A program made the translations under genes and the position numbers. From the NCBI GenBank assembly GCA_018266435.1, contig JAFEAL010000018.1, positions 1 through 64,000 on the forward strand: DNA of 64,000 bases, written 5' to 3'. How positions within the stretch are numbered: position 1 is the first letter of the stretch; every line of letters starts with the position of its first letter. The notes beneath the pieces were generated by a model. The model was not told the origin of the DNA and did no database searches. It was given only the letters and a program-made list of their open reading frames with translations. This stretch comes from Bacteroidota bacterium. Lineage in GTDB: Bacteria; Bacteroidota; Bacteroidia; Cytophagales; Cyclobacteriaceae. Below are positions 1 through 8,616 of the stretch, piece after piece.

Positions 1-117
1 GTAAACTTTTTTCAGGACGAGTCAGACAGTTATAGAATGAATGGACAAGACAAAATAGAACGCCTAACTGCTAACACGGGTTTTGCGTCACTTTAAACAA
101 ACACCTAATAATGATAA

Positions 118-678
118 ATGGACATCATTCCGTATTTAAAAACGCAGCATTTGTGTACAGCCGAAGTTGTTGAACAAATCTCAAAATTTGTACACCGAAA
201 AACTTTTGCTAAGAAAGAATTGATTTTGCCGGTAGAAAACTCTTCAAAAAATATTTTCTTTATTGAACAAGGCTTGGCACGAGTGTTTTATGCAAAAAAT
301 AATAAAGATGTAACGCTGTATTTTTTACAAGAAAATAAAATAGGCCTTCCTATTGACAGTATTTTCTATAATCAGGTTTGTAAATTTGGTATTGAGGCCT
401 TAACCGAAACATCAGTTGCCATTATTGCTTATGAACATTGGGCTAACCTTTCAAAAGATAATCCTGCCCTACAACAGTTTTCGCAGCAGCTAATGGTTGA
501 CTACATCAAAAACGCTACCGACAGAATTTATAACCTGAAGTTTAGATCACCCAGAGAGCGCTATGACACCATGCTTTCAGAATTTCGTGCCCTATTCTTA
601 CATATTCCCTTAGGACACATTGCCTCCTATTTGGGCATTACACAAGAAACCTTGAGCAGGTTAAGAGCTGAAAAATAA
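118..678 (+). CDS. Crp/Fnr-family transcriptional regulator
   Basis: A 186-residue protein with the Crp/Fnr layout: an N-terminal cyclic-nucleotide-binding-like beta barrel (about residues 15-110, including the FFIEQGLARVFY stretch) and a short C-terminal winged helix-turn-helix ending in GHIASYLGITQETLSRLR. It is a cytoplasmic DNA-binding regulator. No cysteine cluster typical of oxygen-sensing Fnr is seen, and the conserved phosphate-binding cassette of true cAMP receptors is absent, so the ligand is unknown. The hydrolase gene begins 78 bp downstream on the same strand. In Bacteroidota such short Crp/Fnr genes often sit next to the gene they control, which makes that hydrolase a candidate target (inference). 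Confidence 0.9.
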   Translation: MDIIPYLKTQHLCTAEVVEQISKFVHRKTFAKKELILPVENSSKNIFFIEQGLARVFYAKNNKDVTLYFLQENKIGLPIDSIFYNQVCKFGIEALTETSVAIIAYEHWANLSKDNPALQQFSQQLMVDYIKNATDRIYNLKFRSPRERYDTMLSEFRALFLHIPLGHIASYLGITQETLSRLRAEK

Positions 679-756
679 CCGTTGCATTTTTTGATTTCAG
701 TCAAAAATCATTTATCCGATTTGTAAGAATTTTGCATGATCAACATGTAAATTCTT

Positions 757-1599
757 ATGATAAAAATAACGGCTATTGAAACCGGTAAAGCCATTTGCAA
801 AACAAAACAGCAAACGGCCCTAAACAATAATCGTTCGGGGGTAGGCCGAAAGATTGATATTTTTCGTGATTCAAATTTTGTGGATCCACTTCCCATACTT
901 GTTTACCTGATTGAACATCCCGAAGGAAATTTTTTAGTTGACACCGGTGATACCTGGAGAAATTCGGTAAAGGGATATTTACCCAGGTGGAATCCGTTTT
1001 TTACAAAAATGGTTTCCATAAGAGTTGCACCGGCTGAGGAAATCGGTTATCAGTTAAACAAAATGGGCATTGACCCCGCAAAAGACATAGAAGCGGTAAT
1101 ACTCACCCATTTTCACCACGACCACACTGGCGGACTCGACCATTTTCCCAGAACAAGAATTATAGGCAGCAGAGAAAACTATGCTGAATATATAAGTTTG
1201 AAAGGAAGGATAGGCGGTTATCTACCGCAACGCAAACCCATTTGGCTGAAGCCTGAATTAATCGACTTTACTGCAAACCCTGTTGGCGGTTTTTCCGCAT
1301 CGCATCCTGTTACTAAAGATGGGAGAGTATTTTTAGTGCCAACACCAGGTCATTGCACCGGCCATTTATCAGTAGTTGTTCGTGGTGATGATTACACGTA
1401 TTTTTTGGCAGGTGATGCTTCTTACAACGAAGAAAACATCCGCAACGAAAAAACAGACGGAGTAACGTTTCAACCTGATGTAGCTTTGGCAACATTAAGA
1501 ACTATCAAAACATTTGCCACCAACGAACCCACCATTGTGTTGCCTTGCCACGACCCTAATAGTGTAACTCGTTTAGCAAATAAGCAGACCTTTGCGTAG
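757..1599 (+). CDS. MBL-fold metallo-hydrolase (AHL-lactonase-like)
   Basis: A 280-residue metallo-beta-lactamase-fold protein. The metal-binding HxHxDH motif is H118-F-H120-H-D122-H123. Further metal ligands of the fold are visible in TPGHCTGH, AGDAS and the C-terminal PCHD. The layout resembles N-acyl-homoserine-lactone lactonases (AiiA/AttM type), which open lactone rings using two zinc ions, but several hydrolase subfamilies share it and the substrate cannot be read from sequence. No signal peptide is evident, so it is probably cytoplasmic. The Crp/Fnr gene lies directly upstream on the same strand and may regulate it. A quorum-quenching role is possible but unproven. Confidence 0.85.
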   Translation: MIKITAIETGKAICKTKQQTALNNNRSGVGRKIDIFRDSNFVDPLPILVYLIEHPEGNFLVDTGDTWRNSVKGYLPRWNPFFTKMVSIRVAPAEEIGYQLNKMGIDPAKDIEAVILTHFHHDHTGGLDHFPRTRIIGSRENYAEYISLKGRIGGYLPQRKPIWLKPELIDFTANPVGGFSASHPVTKDGRVFLVPTPGHCTGHLSVVVRGDDYTYFLAGDASYNEENIRNEKTDGVTFQPDVALATLRTIKTFATNEPTIVLPCHDPNSVTRLANKQTFA

Positions 1600-1827
1600 A
1601 TTAAAAACAAACACACAACAGCTTAACGGCACTTTTCTGATCTTGCAGCCCGGATAAATACTGTCTGCACGGGATATTTGTTTAAGCACACCGATGAACA
1701 AAACTCGACATTGTATTTCTGAGATATTTTTTTTAATTTGACTAACAGGTTTTATCGCCACATTGAAAAATTCATCCCTTTAAACACCCTGTTTAAGGCC
1801 AAGCTTGAAGATCAATGAAAACTCATT

Positions 1828-2550
1828 TTGCAAATTGGAAAAAAATACCTGCTTGAATTTACTATGTTATTTTTTGCAGTGTTTTTAGGATTTCTGGCAG
1901 ATGGCTATAGAGAAATACAAAACGAAAAGGCCAATGAAAAAGAATATGTGAACTCATTAGTTTCTGATGTTGGCTCCGATAAATTATCCTTAAAAACTGC
2001 CATACAAGAGAATAAAGTACAAAAAAATAACTTAGACACTTTATCCAGCCTTAGTTCTAATTATCACCTGCAGCATAGAAAAAGTTGGGAACTATATAAA
2101 TACCTGTCGGCACCATTATCAAAGCCGAGTTTTCTAAATCCTAATGAACTTACCTTCTCTCAGTTGAAAAATGCAGGAGGGTTAAGGTTAATCAAAAACA
2201 AAAAAATGATTGAAAAAATCTACCGGTATGATCAAAGCAAACAGAAATTAATAAACCAACAATTTTATTATGAAACATATCAAAACAAAGCAATAGCAAC
2301 TGCCGGTAAAATTTTCAATATCCAAAAATTTTTATCTGTGCCTGCCGGGAAGCCGAACAACAATTCGGTTAATATAAACCCAAACGAATTTGAATTAATT
2401 CAAAACAATGAAATTCTGCTAAAGGAATTTGCAAATGACATTACAATGTTTAGCGTTATTGTGGCCTATTATATCGTACTCCTCGAAGAAACAAATAAAG
2501 AAACAGATTCTTTAATCACTGTCGCAAAAAAAGAATATAAAATTAAATAA
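1828..2550 (+). CDS. Small membrane-anchored protein, unknown function; N-terminus probably frameshifted
   Basis: The open frame begins with a TTG at 1828 and encodes 240 residues. An N-terminal hydrophobic segment (about residues 9-25, TMLFFAVFLGFLADG) is followed by a mostly helical, charged region. It resembles a common Bacteroidota class of single-pass proteins with an LLEF-x-AVFLGFLAD-type anchor and no known function. The start looks wrong. An ATG at 1815 in another frame reads MKTHFANWKK up to a run of seven A (1839-1845). Removing one A would join it to YLLEFTMLFF and give a more natural N-terminus. The gene is therefore either sequenced with a one-base error, recently frameshifted, or truly started at TTG. 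Confidence 0.6.
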   Translation: MQIGKKYLLEFTMLFFAVFLGFLADGYREIQNEKANEKEYVNSLVSDVGSDKLSLKTAIQENKVQKNNLDTLSSLSSNYHLQHRKSWELYKYLSAPLSKPSFLNPNELTFSQLKNAGGLRLIKNKKMIEKIYRYDQSKQKLINQQFYYETYQNKAIATAGKIFNIQKFLSVPAGKPNNNSVNINPNEFELIQNNEILLKEFANDITMFSVIVAYYIVLLEETNKETDSLITVAKKEYKIK

Positions 2551-2700
2551 ATGTTCTCATCCTTGTTGGGGCTCTTCTTCAACAAGCATTAAAATAAATA
2601 ATCGCAAAAAATGCCAACGGTGGCTGGCTTTAACACTGCCTTACGTTGGCCTGAAGTAACTCGTGCAGGTAATACACAACCCATTCAGGAATTAACTTTT

Positions 2701-2728
2701 TTTGCATTTCTGAAACTGATTAATTTTG
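2701..2728 (+). promoter_or_regulatory. Bacteroidota-type promoter for the aldo/keto reductase gene
   Basis: TTTG at 2701-2704 (-33-like) is followed after 16 bases by TAATTTTG at 2721-2728, an exact match to the Bacteroidota -7 consensus TAnnTTTG. The start codon at 2746 lies 17 bases downstream, which allows a short leader. Assignment is by consensus only. Confidence 0.6.
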
Positions 2729-2745
2729 TTTCAACCTAAAAATAT

Positions 2746-3735
2746 ATGCAACTCAGAAATCTTGGAACGCAGGGATTAAAAACTTCACAGCTCGGCCTGG
2801 GCTGCATGGGTATGTCAGAGTTTTATGGAGCGGGCGATGATGCCGAATCAATTCGTGTCATACACCGCGCCATTGAATTGGGCGTAGTGTTTTTGGATAC
2901 GTCTGATATGTACGGGCCGTACACCAATGAAGAATTAGTGGGCAAGGCCATCAACGGCAAACGTGATCAGGTTACGCTTGCCACAAAGTTTGGCATTGTG
3001 CGCAATCCGACCAACCCTACAGTGCGCGGCTTCAACGGCAAGCCTGACTATGTAAAAAAATCGTGCGAAGGAAGCCTCAAGCGGCTAAAGGTTGACATGA
3101 TCGATTTATATTACCTGCACCGGGTTGATCCGGCTACACCTATTGAAGAAACTGTTGGCGCAATGGCAGACCTGGTGAAAGAAGGAAAAGTGCGGGCACT
3201 CGGGCTTTCTGAGGCCACCCCGGCTACCATCAGGCGTGCACATAAAATTCACCCTGTTTCGGCATTACAAACCGAGTACTCGCTATGGAGCCGCGAACCA
3301 GAGGATGAACTGTTTGCAACTTGCAAAGAATTGGGTATCGCATTCGTAGCCTACAGCCCCTTGGGCCGGGGGTTCCTAACGGGGCAGATTAAAAAATTTG
3401 AAGATTTTGACCTGACCGATTTCAGAAGACATTCACCTCGTTTTCAGGGAGAAAATTTTCAAAAGAACTTAAACCTTGTGAAAACGATACAGGAGTTTGC
3501 TTCGAAAAAAGGATGCACAACTTCACAACTGGCATTGGCCTGGGTAATGGCCCAAGGTGATTTTATTTTTCCTATTCCGGGTACTAAGCGAATAAAATAC
3601 CTTGAAGAAAACGCAGGCTCACTTAATGTTAAGTTATCAAACAAAGAATTGGCCGAGATCAATGCCCTTTCTCCCCAGGGTATAGCAGCCGGGTTGCGTT
3701 ACTCCGAAGCCGGCATGAAATCTGTGAATCAATAA
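2746..3735 (+). CDS. Aldo/keto reductase
   Basis: A full-length 329-residue aldo/keto reductase with the expected (alpha/beta)8-barrel signatures. These are [12 protein letters not shown] near the N-terminus, the catalytic Asp/Tyr in DTSDMYG, the catalytic Lys in LATKFG and the His in [13 protein letters not shown]-binding residues follow in the C-terminal PGTKR loop. It resembles the AKR13-type YakC/PLR group of oxidoreductases, which reduce aldehydes and ketones with NADPH in the cytoplasm; the physiological substrate cannot be deduced. It is a single gene with a good promoter match upstream, and it ends 2 bp from the convergent exported-protein gene, with no hairpin between them. Confidence 0.92.
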   Translation: MQLRNLGTQGLKTSQLGLGCMGMSEFYGAGDDAESIRVIHRAIELGVVFLDTSDMYGPYTNEELVGKAINGKRDQVTLATKFGIVRNPTNPTVRGFNGKPDYVKKSCEGSLKRLKVDMIDLYYLHRVDPATPIEETVGAMADLVKEGKVRALGLSEATPATIRRAHKIHPVSALQTEYSLWSREPEDELFATCKELGIAFVAYSPLGRGFLTGQIKKFEDFDLTDFRRHSPRFQGENFQKNLNLVKTIQEFASKKGCTTSQLALAWVMAQGDFIFPIPGTKRIKYLEENAGSLNVKLSNKELAEINALSPQGIAAGLRYSEAGMKSVNQ

Positions 3736-3737
3736 TT

Positions 3738-4322
3738 TTATTTTCTCGGAGGGTCAATCATGATGTGGGCGCGGTGTGTGCCAGGGTCCATGATCCACGG
3801 CAGTCCGGGGCCAACGGGTTTGGTGGGAAGGCCTGTACTTTCAGCCGTAGCATACGGAATGTAAACCACTGAACGCAAATACCCATCGTGTACTTCGCCT
3901 GTGGCCGGATTGTATTTTTCTTTGTCGGCCGAATAAACAAACAAAGTAGCCGGTTGTTTGGGCATGATGAGTTTGCCACTCTTCGCTTCCTGTTCGCGGA
4001 TAGTAAAAATTTCCTGAAAAGTTTTCTTCTCTTTTCTCAACTCTCTTCCTCTGGCCATAAAGGCTTCTAAACTTTTGTGATAACACGAAACGTTGAGTCC
4101 AGGCTGTGCCGGGTCATCGGCTAAGCACACCATTTCATTAGATCCCTGCCTCAACACCACCCACTTTCCTTCGGGCGTGTACCCGTAGATCATGGCCTTC
4201 TCTTTTGATTCATCAGGGCAGGCCAGCAGGGCGGTTTTGATTTGTACTTCTGCCGAAGGAATGGTTTGCGCAAAACTAAATGCGATAGTTATACTGAGGA
4301 AAAGAGTGATTACTGTTTTCAT
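3738..4322 (-). CDS. Exported protein of unknown function
   Basis: A 194-residue protein with a clear Sec signal peptide (MKTVITLFLSITIAFSFAQ, cleavage probably after Ala18 or Gln19). I do not recognise the mature domain. It contains the conserved-looking stretches YGYTPEGKWVVLRQG and a C-terminal GLPWIMDPGTHRAHIMIDP with two histidines. The latter recalls small Bacteroidota proteins that end in a metal-binding-like HxxH segment (inference). The gene lies between the convergent aldo/keto reductase and the co-directional rocD. Its start at 4322 is 22 bases past the rocD stop at 4345, so it may be carried on the rocD transcript. Confidence 0.7.
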   Translation of the reverse strand: MKTVITLFLSITIAFSFAQTIPSAEVQIKTALLACPDESKEKAMIYGYTPEGKWVVLRQGSNEMVCLADDPAQPGLNVSCYHKSLEAFMARGRELRKEKKTFQEIFTIREQEAKSGKLIMPKQPATLFVYSADKEKYNPATGEVHDGYLRSVVYIPYATAESTGLPTKPVGPGLPWIMDPGTHRAHIMIDPPRK

Positions 4323-4344
4323 GCATTATTGGGTTACTAAAAAA

Positions 4345-5577
4345 TCAATGAGTCAAAATACTTTTTTCTATAATGTCGCAGCACTCGTGTACCTGCTCTT
4401 CGGTAATGACCAAAGGCGGAGCCAACCGGATAATATTTCCGTGAGTAGGTTTGGCGAGCAGTCCATACTCTGCCAGCTTTAAACAAAGATTCCAAGCGGT
4501 TTTGCTTTCGGGCGAGTCATTGATCACAATGGCATTGAGCAGCCCTTTGCCGCGCACCAGCGTAATCAAGTTTGTTTTTTTGATCAAAGCATTCATCCGC
4601 TCGCGAAAAATTTTTCCGAGGCGTTCAGCCTGTTCGGCAAGTTTTTCGTCTTTTATTACTTCCAGGGCTTCTACCACAACGGCAGCCGCCAATGGGTTAC
4701 CGCCAAAGGTAGAGCCATGTTCTCCGGGTTTGATCACCAGCATGATTTCATCATCGGCCAGTACCAGCGAAATAGGTAACGCCCCACCACTCAATGCTTT
4801 TCCCAGAATTAAAATATCGGGCCGTACATTTTCATGATCGCAGGCCAGCATTTTCCCCGTGCGGGCGATGCCGGTTTGTATTTCGTCCATCATCAACAGC
4901 ACGTTGTGCTGCCGGCAAAGTTTTTCGGCTGCTTTGAGGTAGCCCTCATGAGGAACATAAACTCCCGCCTCTCCTTGTATGGGTTCAATCCAAAGGCCGC
5001 ACACGTTGGGGTTAGCCAGTGCTTTTTCTAAGGCCGGCACATGATCGTATTCTACAATTTCAAAACCCGGCATAAACGGACCAAAGCCCGCAGTAGACGT
5101 AGGATCTGTTGATGCAGAGATGATGGTGGTGGTGCGCCCGTGAAAATTTTGTTTGACTGCCACAATTACTGCCTGGTTATCGGCAATTCCCTTTTTGGTA
5201 TAGCCCCATTTGCGCGCCAGTTTGATGGCGGTTTCATTGGCTTCGGCACCGCTGTTCATAAACAGTGCTTTTTCATACCCAAATGTTTCGCATACATATT
5301 TTTCAGCTACACCCAGCTTGTCATTATAAAAAGCACGCGAGGTAAGCGTAAGTGTTTTTGCCTGGTGAATCATTGCGTTGATAATGCGCGGATGGCAGTG
5401 CCCCTGGTTAACGGCACTGTAAGCCGAGAGAAAATCATAATACCGCTTTCCTTCCACATCCCACAAAAAAACGCCTTCGCCCCTGGTAAGTACTACCGGC
5501 AGTGGATGATAATTGTGCGCGCCAAATCGTTCTTCAAGAGCGATGGCTTCGCGACCGGATGCAATTGTGTCAACCAT
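4345..5577 (-). CDS. rocD: Ornithine--oxo-acid aminotransferase
   Basis: A class III PLP-dependent aminotransferase that converts ornithine and 2-oxoglutarate to glutamate-5-semialdehyde and glutamate, linking arginine/ornithine to proline. Diagnostic stretches are the N-terminal [30 protein letters not shown] (cofactor phosphate binding), [13 protein letters not shown], and LGKALSGG with the Schiff-base Lys260. The frame is open to 5631, but the added N-terminal residues are not typical. The ATG at 5577 gives [11 protein letters not shown], matching usual ornithine aminotransferase starts, and a 410-residue protein. It is divergent from rmuC across an 86-bp gap holding a perfect dyad. Other class III enzymes such as acetylornithine aminotransferase are less likely because of the N-terminal motif. 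Confidence 0.93.
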   Translation of the reverse strand: MVDTIASGREAIALEERFGAHNYHPLPVVLTRGEGVFLWDVEGKRYYDFLSAYSAVNQGHCHPRIINAMIHQAKTLTLTSRAFYNDKLGVAEKYVCETFGYEKALFMNSGAEANETAIKLARKWGYTKKGIADNQAVIVAVKQNFHGRTTTIISASTDPTSTAGFGPFMPGFEIVEYDHVPALEKALANPNVCGLWIEPIQGEAGVYVPHEGYLKAAEKLCRQHNVLLMMDEIQTGIARTGKMLACDHENVRPDILILGKALSGGALPISLVLADDEIMLVIKPGEHGSTFGGNPLAAAVVVEALEVIKDEKLAEQAERLGKIFRERMNALIKKTNLITLVRGKGLLNAIVINDSPESKTAWNLCLKLAEYGLLAKPTHGNIIRLAPPLVITEEQVHECCDIIEKSILTH

Positions 5578-5630
5578 AAAATTCAATTTGATTGTAAAAA
5601 TAGCAAAAGAGTTTGACCTTATTTTGATCA

Positions 5631-5648
5631 TAGAAACGAACGTTTCTA
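5631..5648. promoter_or_regulatory. Perfect dyad in the rocD/rmuC divergent region (candidate operator)
   Basis: TAGAAACG - AA - CGTTTCTA is an inverted repeat with perfect 8-bp arms and a 2-bp spacer. It sits 16 bp upstream of the rmuC ATG and 54 bp upstream of the rocD ATG. Size and symmetry fit a dimeric regulator site. No regulator is identified, and no other copy was noticed in the window. Confidence 0.45.
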
Positions 5649-5663
5649 TTTACCTTTACGGGT

Positions 5664-6980
5664 ATGGAAATAGTTTACCTGGTAGTTGGGCTTCTGCTTG
5701 GCGCAATAGCCGCTTTATTTTTTTTTCGCACCAAGTTTTCGGCTGAACTCATAGCCGAACGGGAGAAATCGAGTTCTTTTCAACGCGAAGCTTCCAACTT
5801 AAAATCAGCATTAGAAACCGAACGGAACAAATCAATTGAAACGGTAACCCGGTTGGCTACCTCCGAGGCTGACTACCGAAATCTTCAGGAAAAACTCATC
5901 GACCAGAAAAAAGAACTGGAGTCGCTCAACACAAAATTTTCTAACGAATTTAAAAACCTCGCTAACGAAATCTTTGAAGAAAAGAGCAAAAAATTTACTG
6001 ACCAAAACAAAACCAATTTATTTGATCTATTAAATCCACTCAAAGAAAAAATCGGAGAGTTTGAAAAAAAAGTAGAAGACGCTAATAAAGACAGCCTCAA
6101 ACAAAATTCAGCACTCCGTGAGCAGTTAGATCATTTGCAGAAAGCGAGCATCCAGATGACCGAAGAAGCCGAAAACCTGACCAAGGCGCTAAAAGGCGAC
6201 AGCCAGGTGCAAGGTGCCTGGGGCGAATTAATTTTAGAAACCATTTTGGAAAAATCAGGACTGGAAAAAGACCGGGAGTATATCATTCAAGAATCAGTCA
6301 CTACCTCAGAGGGGAAGCGGCTACGGCCTGACATTATCGTGAAGTTGCCGGAGAACAGAAAAGTAATCATCGACTCAAAAATGAGCTTGGTGGCCTACAG
6401 CAACTTTGTCAACAGCGAAACTGAAGAACAAAAAGCTGCCGCGCTGAAAGCACATTTGCTCTCGGTGCGGCAGCACATGAAGCTGCTGGCTGATAAAGAG
6501 TATCAAAAAAATGTTACTGACAACGGCCTTGACTTTGTAATTATGTTCATACCCATTGAGCCAGCTTATCTGCTGGCAATACAAAATGAAAAAAATCTAT
6601 ACGAGGAGGCACTGGAAAAACGGATTGTATTCGTCAGCCCCACGCTGCTGATTCCCTCCCTGCAATTGATCAAAAACTCATGGAAACAAGAATACCGCAA
6701 CAAGCACACGCAAGAATTAATAAAGCAAGTCACAGATTTGTATGAAAAGTTCAAAGGCTTTACCGATGACTTAATTAAAGTTGGGGTGCAGTTAAAAAAT
6801 TCTCAAAACGCATACGAAGATGCCATGAACAAACTTTCTACCGGGCACGGAAACCTGGTGAGAAGAGCTGAGTCATTAAAAAAATTTGGAATTTCGACTT
6901 CCAAAAATATAGATCAACGGCTGCTGGATAAATCCGCAGATCAGCCTGACTCAATTGAACTTAAATCAAAATCAATATAA
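5664..6980 (+). CDS. rmuC: DNA recombination protein RmuC
   Basis: A 438-residue RmuC homologue. An N-terminal membrane helix (about residues 4-21, VYLVVGLLLGAIAALFFF) is followed by a long coiled coil (about 30-170). The RmuC domain comes next, with QGAWGELILETILEKSGLEK and the nuclease-like core RPDIIVKLPENRKVIIDSKMSL; the IDSK segment corresponds to the PD-(D/E)xK-like site. RmuC limits recombination at inverted repeats and is thought to act at the membrane as a nuclease-related factor. The C-terminal tail past the domain is charged and low in conservation. The lipoprotein gene follows 15 bp downstream and may be co-transcribed. Confidence 0.95.
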   Translation: MEIVYLVVGLLLGAIAALFFFRTKFSAELIAEREKSSSFQREASNLKSALETERNKSIETVTRLATSEADYRNLQEKLIDQKKELESLNTKFSNEFKNLANEIFEEKSKKFTDQNKTNLFDLLNPLKEKIGEFEKKVEDANKDSLKQNSALREQLDHLQKASIQMTEEAENLTKALKGDSQVQGAWGELILETILEKSGLEKDREYIIQESVTTSEGKRLRPDIIVKLPENRKVIIDSKMSLVAYSNFVNSETEEQKAAALKAHLLSVRQHMKLLADKEYQKNVTDNGLDFVIMFIPIEPAYLLAIQNEKNLYEEALEKRIVFVSPTLLIPSLQLIKNSWKQEYRNKHTQELIKQVTDLYEKFKGFTDDLIKVGVQLKNSQNAYEDAMNKLSTGHGNLVRRAESLKKFGISTSKNIDQRLLDKSADQPDSIELKSKSI

Positions 6981-6995
6981 CTAATTTTCTAAATC

Positions 6996-7361
6996 ATGAA
7001 AAAATTACCATTCATTATCGCTGCCTTATTTCTTGCCTCTTGTGCTTCTTTAACTCCCGTTGGAAAATGGGATTATCAAATCACCGGTACACCACAAGGT
7101 GATTACTCAGGTGTGATGACTGTTTCCAAGAAAGACAAAAAAACATTGGCGGCAGAAATGAAATCACAAGCCGGAGATCTGCCTTTCAGCAAATTTGATT
7201 TCAACGACAAATCAAAAAAGGCAATGGGCGATTTTAGTTTTCAGGGAATGACTATTTTTTTCGATGCAACCGTAACGGAACAAGAAATGACCGGCAGTGT
7301 CTCTACACAAGGAATGAATTTTCCTTTCAAAGCAAAACGTGTATCCAATACTAAAAAATGA
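6996..7361 (+). CDS. Small lipoprotein, unknown function
   Basis: A 121-residue protein with a lipoprotein signal (MKKLPFIIAALFLASC, lipobox LASC, lipidated Cys16). The mature part starts ASLTPVGKWDYQITGTPQGDYSG and looks like a compact beta-barrel or beta-sandwich of short repeated strands (GVMTVSKK, GDFSFQGM, GSVSTQGM). Related short Bacteroidota lipoproteins exist with no assigned role. It is probably anchored in the outer or inner membrane facing the periplasm. Its stop codon overlaps the start of the next gene by 4 bp (ATGA), so the two are translationally coupled. Confidence 0.8.
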   Translation: MKKLPFIIAALFLASCASLTPVGKWDYQITGTPQGDYSGVMTVSKKDKKTLAAEMKSQAGDLPFSKFDFNDKSKKAMGDFSFQGMTIFFDATVTEQEMTGSVSTQGMNFPFKAKRVSNTKK

Positions 7362-7732
7362 GAGTAACGGCAGACAACAGACTAAAGAAGCTCATTGTAG
7401 TAGGCGACCGGGTGCTGATCAGGCCTGGGCGACAGTCTGATAAAACAGATACCGGGCTTTACCTTCCTCCCGGTGTGCAGGAAAAAGAAAAAATACAAAG
7501 TGGATACGTAATCAAAGTGGGGCCGGGGTATCCATTGCCTATGCCGGCCGATGAAGATGATTTGTGGAAAGGTAAAGAAGAGCAAATAAAGTATTTACCC
7601 TTGCAGGCACAAGAAGGCGACCTCGCCATTTTTTTACAAAAAGGAGCCATTGAAGTCATCTATGAAAAAGAAAAATACTTCATTGTGCCACAGGCCTCAA
7701 TTCTAATGCTGGAGCGAGAGGAGGATCTTTAA
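7358..7732 (+). CDS. GroES-like (Cpn10-fold) protein
   Basis: 124 residues matching the Cpn10 fold: VVGDRVLIRPGRQSDKTDTGLYLPPG, SGYVIKVGPG, and a C-terminal EGDLAIFLQKGAIEVIYEKEKYFIVPQASIL. Canonical GroES is about 95-100 residues. This protein has about 10 extra N-terminal residues and an insertion of about 20 (PLPMPADEDDLWKGKEEQIKY region) where GroES has its roof hairpin. The mobile-loop GIVL motif that docks on GroEL is replaced by GLYLPP. No groEL gene is nearby. It overlaps the upstream lipoprotein gene by 4 bp and ends 2 bp from convergent mazG. It may be a specialised co-chaperonin or a GroES-fold protein with another function. Confidence 0.8.
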   Translation: MRVTADNRLKKLIVVGDRVLIRPGRQSDKTDTGLYLPPGVQEKEKIQSGYVIKVGPGYPLPMPADEDDLWKGKEEQIKYLPLQAQEGDLAIFLQKGAIEVIYEKEKYFIVPQASILMLEREEDL

Positions 7733-7734
7733 AA

Positions 7735-8547
7735 TTATATTTTTTTCGCCTTCTCCCAATACAGATCCATCTCGGCCAAAGTCATCTCTCCTAGTTTTTT
7801 TCCGTCTTTGGCAGATTCCGTTTCTAAATATTGAAAGCGCTTGATAAATTTTTTATTGGTGCGCTCCAGTGCTTCTTCTGCATCAATTTCCAAAAAACGC
7901 GAATAGTTGACGAGCGAAAACATGAGATCACCAAACTCGGCCATTGCTTTTTGTTTGTCGATGGGCTGATTGGCTTCTACGTTAAATTCATTTTTAAACT
8001 CCTGCATTTCTTCTTCCACTTTTTGCCACACTTGCTCTTTCTTTTCCCAATCAAAACCCACACCGCGTGCTTTATCTTGAATGCGAATGGCTTTCACTAA
8101 TGCGGGTAACGATTTTGGCACACCGCCCAGTACTGATTTGTTGCCGGTTTTCAGTTTAATTTTTTCCCAGTTTTCTTTTACCGTTTTTTCATCGGTGGCA
8201 ATTACATCGCCATACACGTGAGGGTGACGCTCAATCAGTTTATCGCAAATTGCATTGAGCACATCTGCGATGTCAAATTTTTTCATTTCAGAAGCAATGC
8301 GCGCATAAAAAACATTGTGCAGCATCAGGTCACCCAGTTCTTTTTTTACTTCGTCAAGATCATTTTCAACTATAGAATCGGAAAGCTCATACGTTTCCTC
8401 AATCGTTAGGTGGCGAAGGCTTTCGAAAGTCTGCTTTTTATCCCACGGACAGTTCTCGCGAAGCTCGTCCATAATAGTTAGTAGCCGGTCGAAAGCCCGG
8501 AGTTTTACCTCGCGGTTAGGGTCAGGGGCAGAAAGATTTTTTCTCAT
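7735..8547 (-). CDS. mazG: Nucleoside triphosphate pyrophosphohydrolase MazG
   Basis: 270 residues with the tandem MazG architecture. The N-terminal domain has CPWDKKQTFESLRHLTIEETYELSD and KKELGDLMLH, that is, the EExxE plus ExxD metal-binding helices. A second MazG-like half (about residues 160-260) has EEEMQEFKNE and AEFGDLMFSLVNYSR. MazG hydrolyses NTPs to NMP and pyrophosphate with Mg2+, cleaning nucleotide pools and affecting ppGpp. It is cytoplasmic. The gene is divergent from glmM with a gap of 69 bp. Confidence 0.95.
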   Translation of the reverse strand: MRKNLSAPDPNREVKLRAFDRLLTIMDELRENCPWDKKQTFESLRHLTIEETYELSDSIVENDLDEVKKELGDLMLHNVFYARIASEMKKFDIADVLNAICDKLIERHPHVYGDVIATDEKTVKENWEKIKLKTGNKSVLGGVPKSLPALVKAIRIQDKARGVGFDWEKKEQVWQKVEEEMQEFKNEFNVEANQPIDKQKAMAEFGDLMFSLVNYSRFLEIDAEEALERTNKKFIKRFQYLETESAKDGKKLGEMTLAEMDLYWEKAKKI

Positions 8548-8616
8548 AACTCTTTTGATTGGGCTAATGTAGTCTTAATCATACACCGTAAATCGTACAT
8601 TTGTAAAATTTTTTTT

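Noticed and set aside
62-105. attC/integron-like core (GCCTAAC ... TTTAAAC)
   Set aside because: Only the left core matches the RYYYAAC pattern. No matching GTTRRRY right core, integrase or cassette was found.
1-117. Possible end of an upstream gene
   Set aside because: No open frame of convincing length reaches the left edge, and no domain was recognised.
4192-5616. Plus-strand ORFs opposite rocD and the exported protein gene
   Set aside because: They lie wholly inside well-supported minus-strand genes and show no recognised domain.
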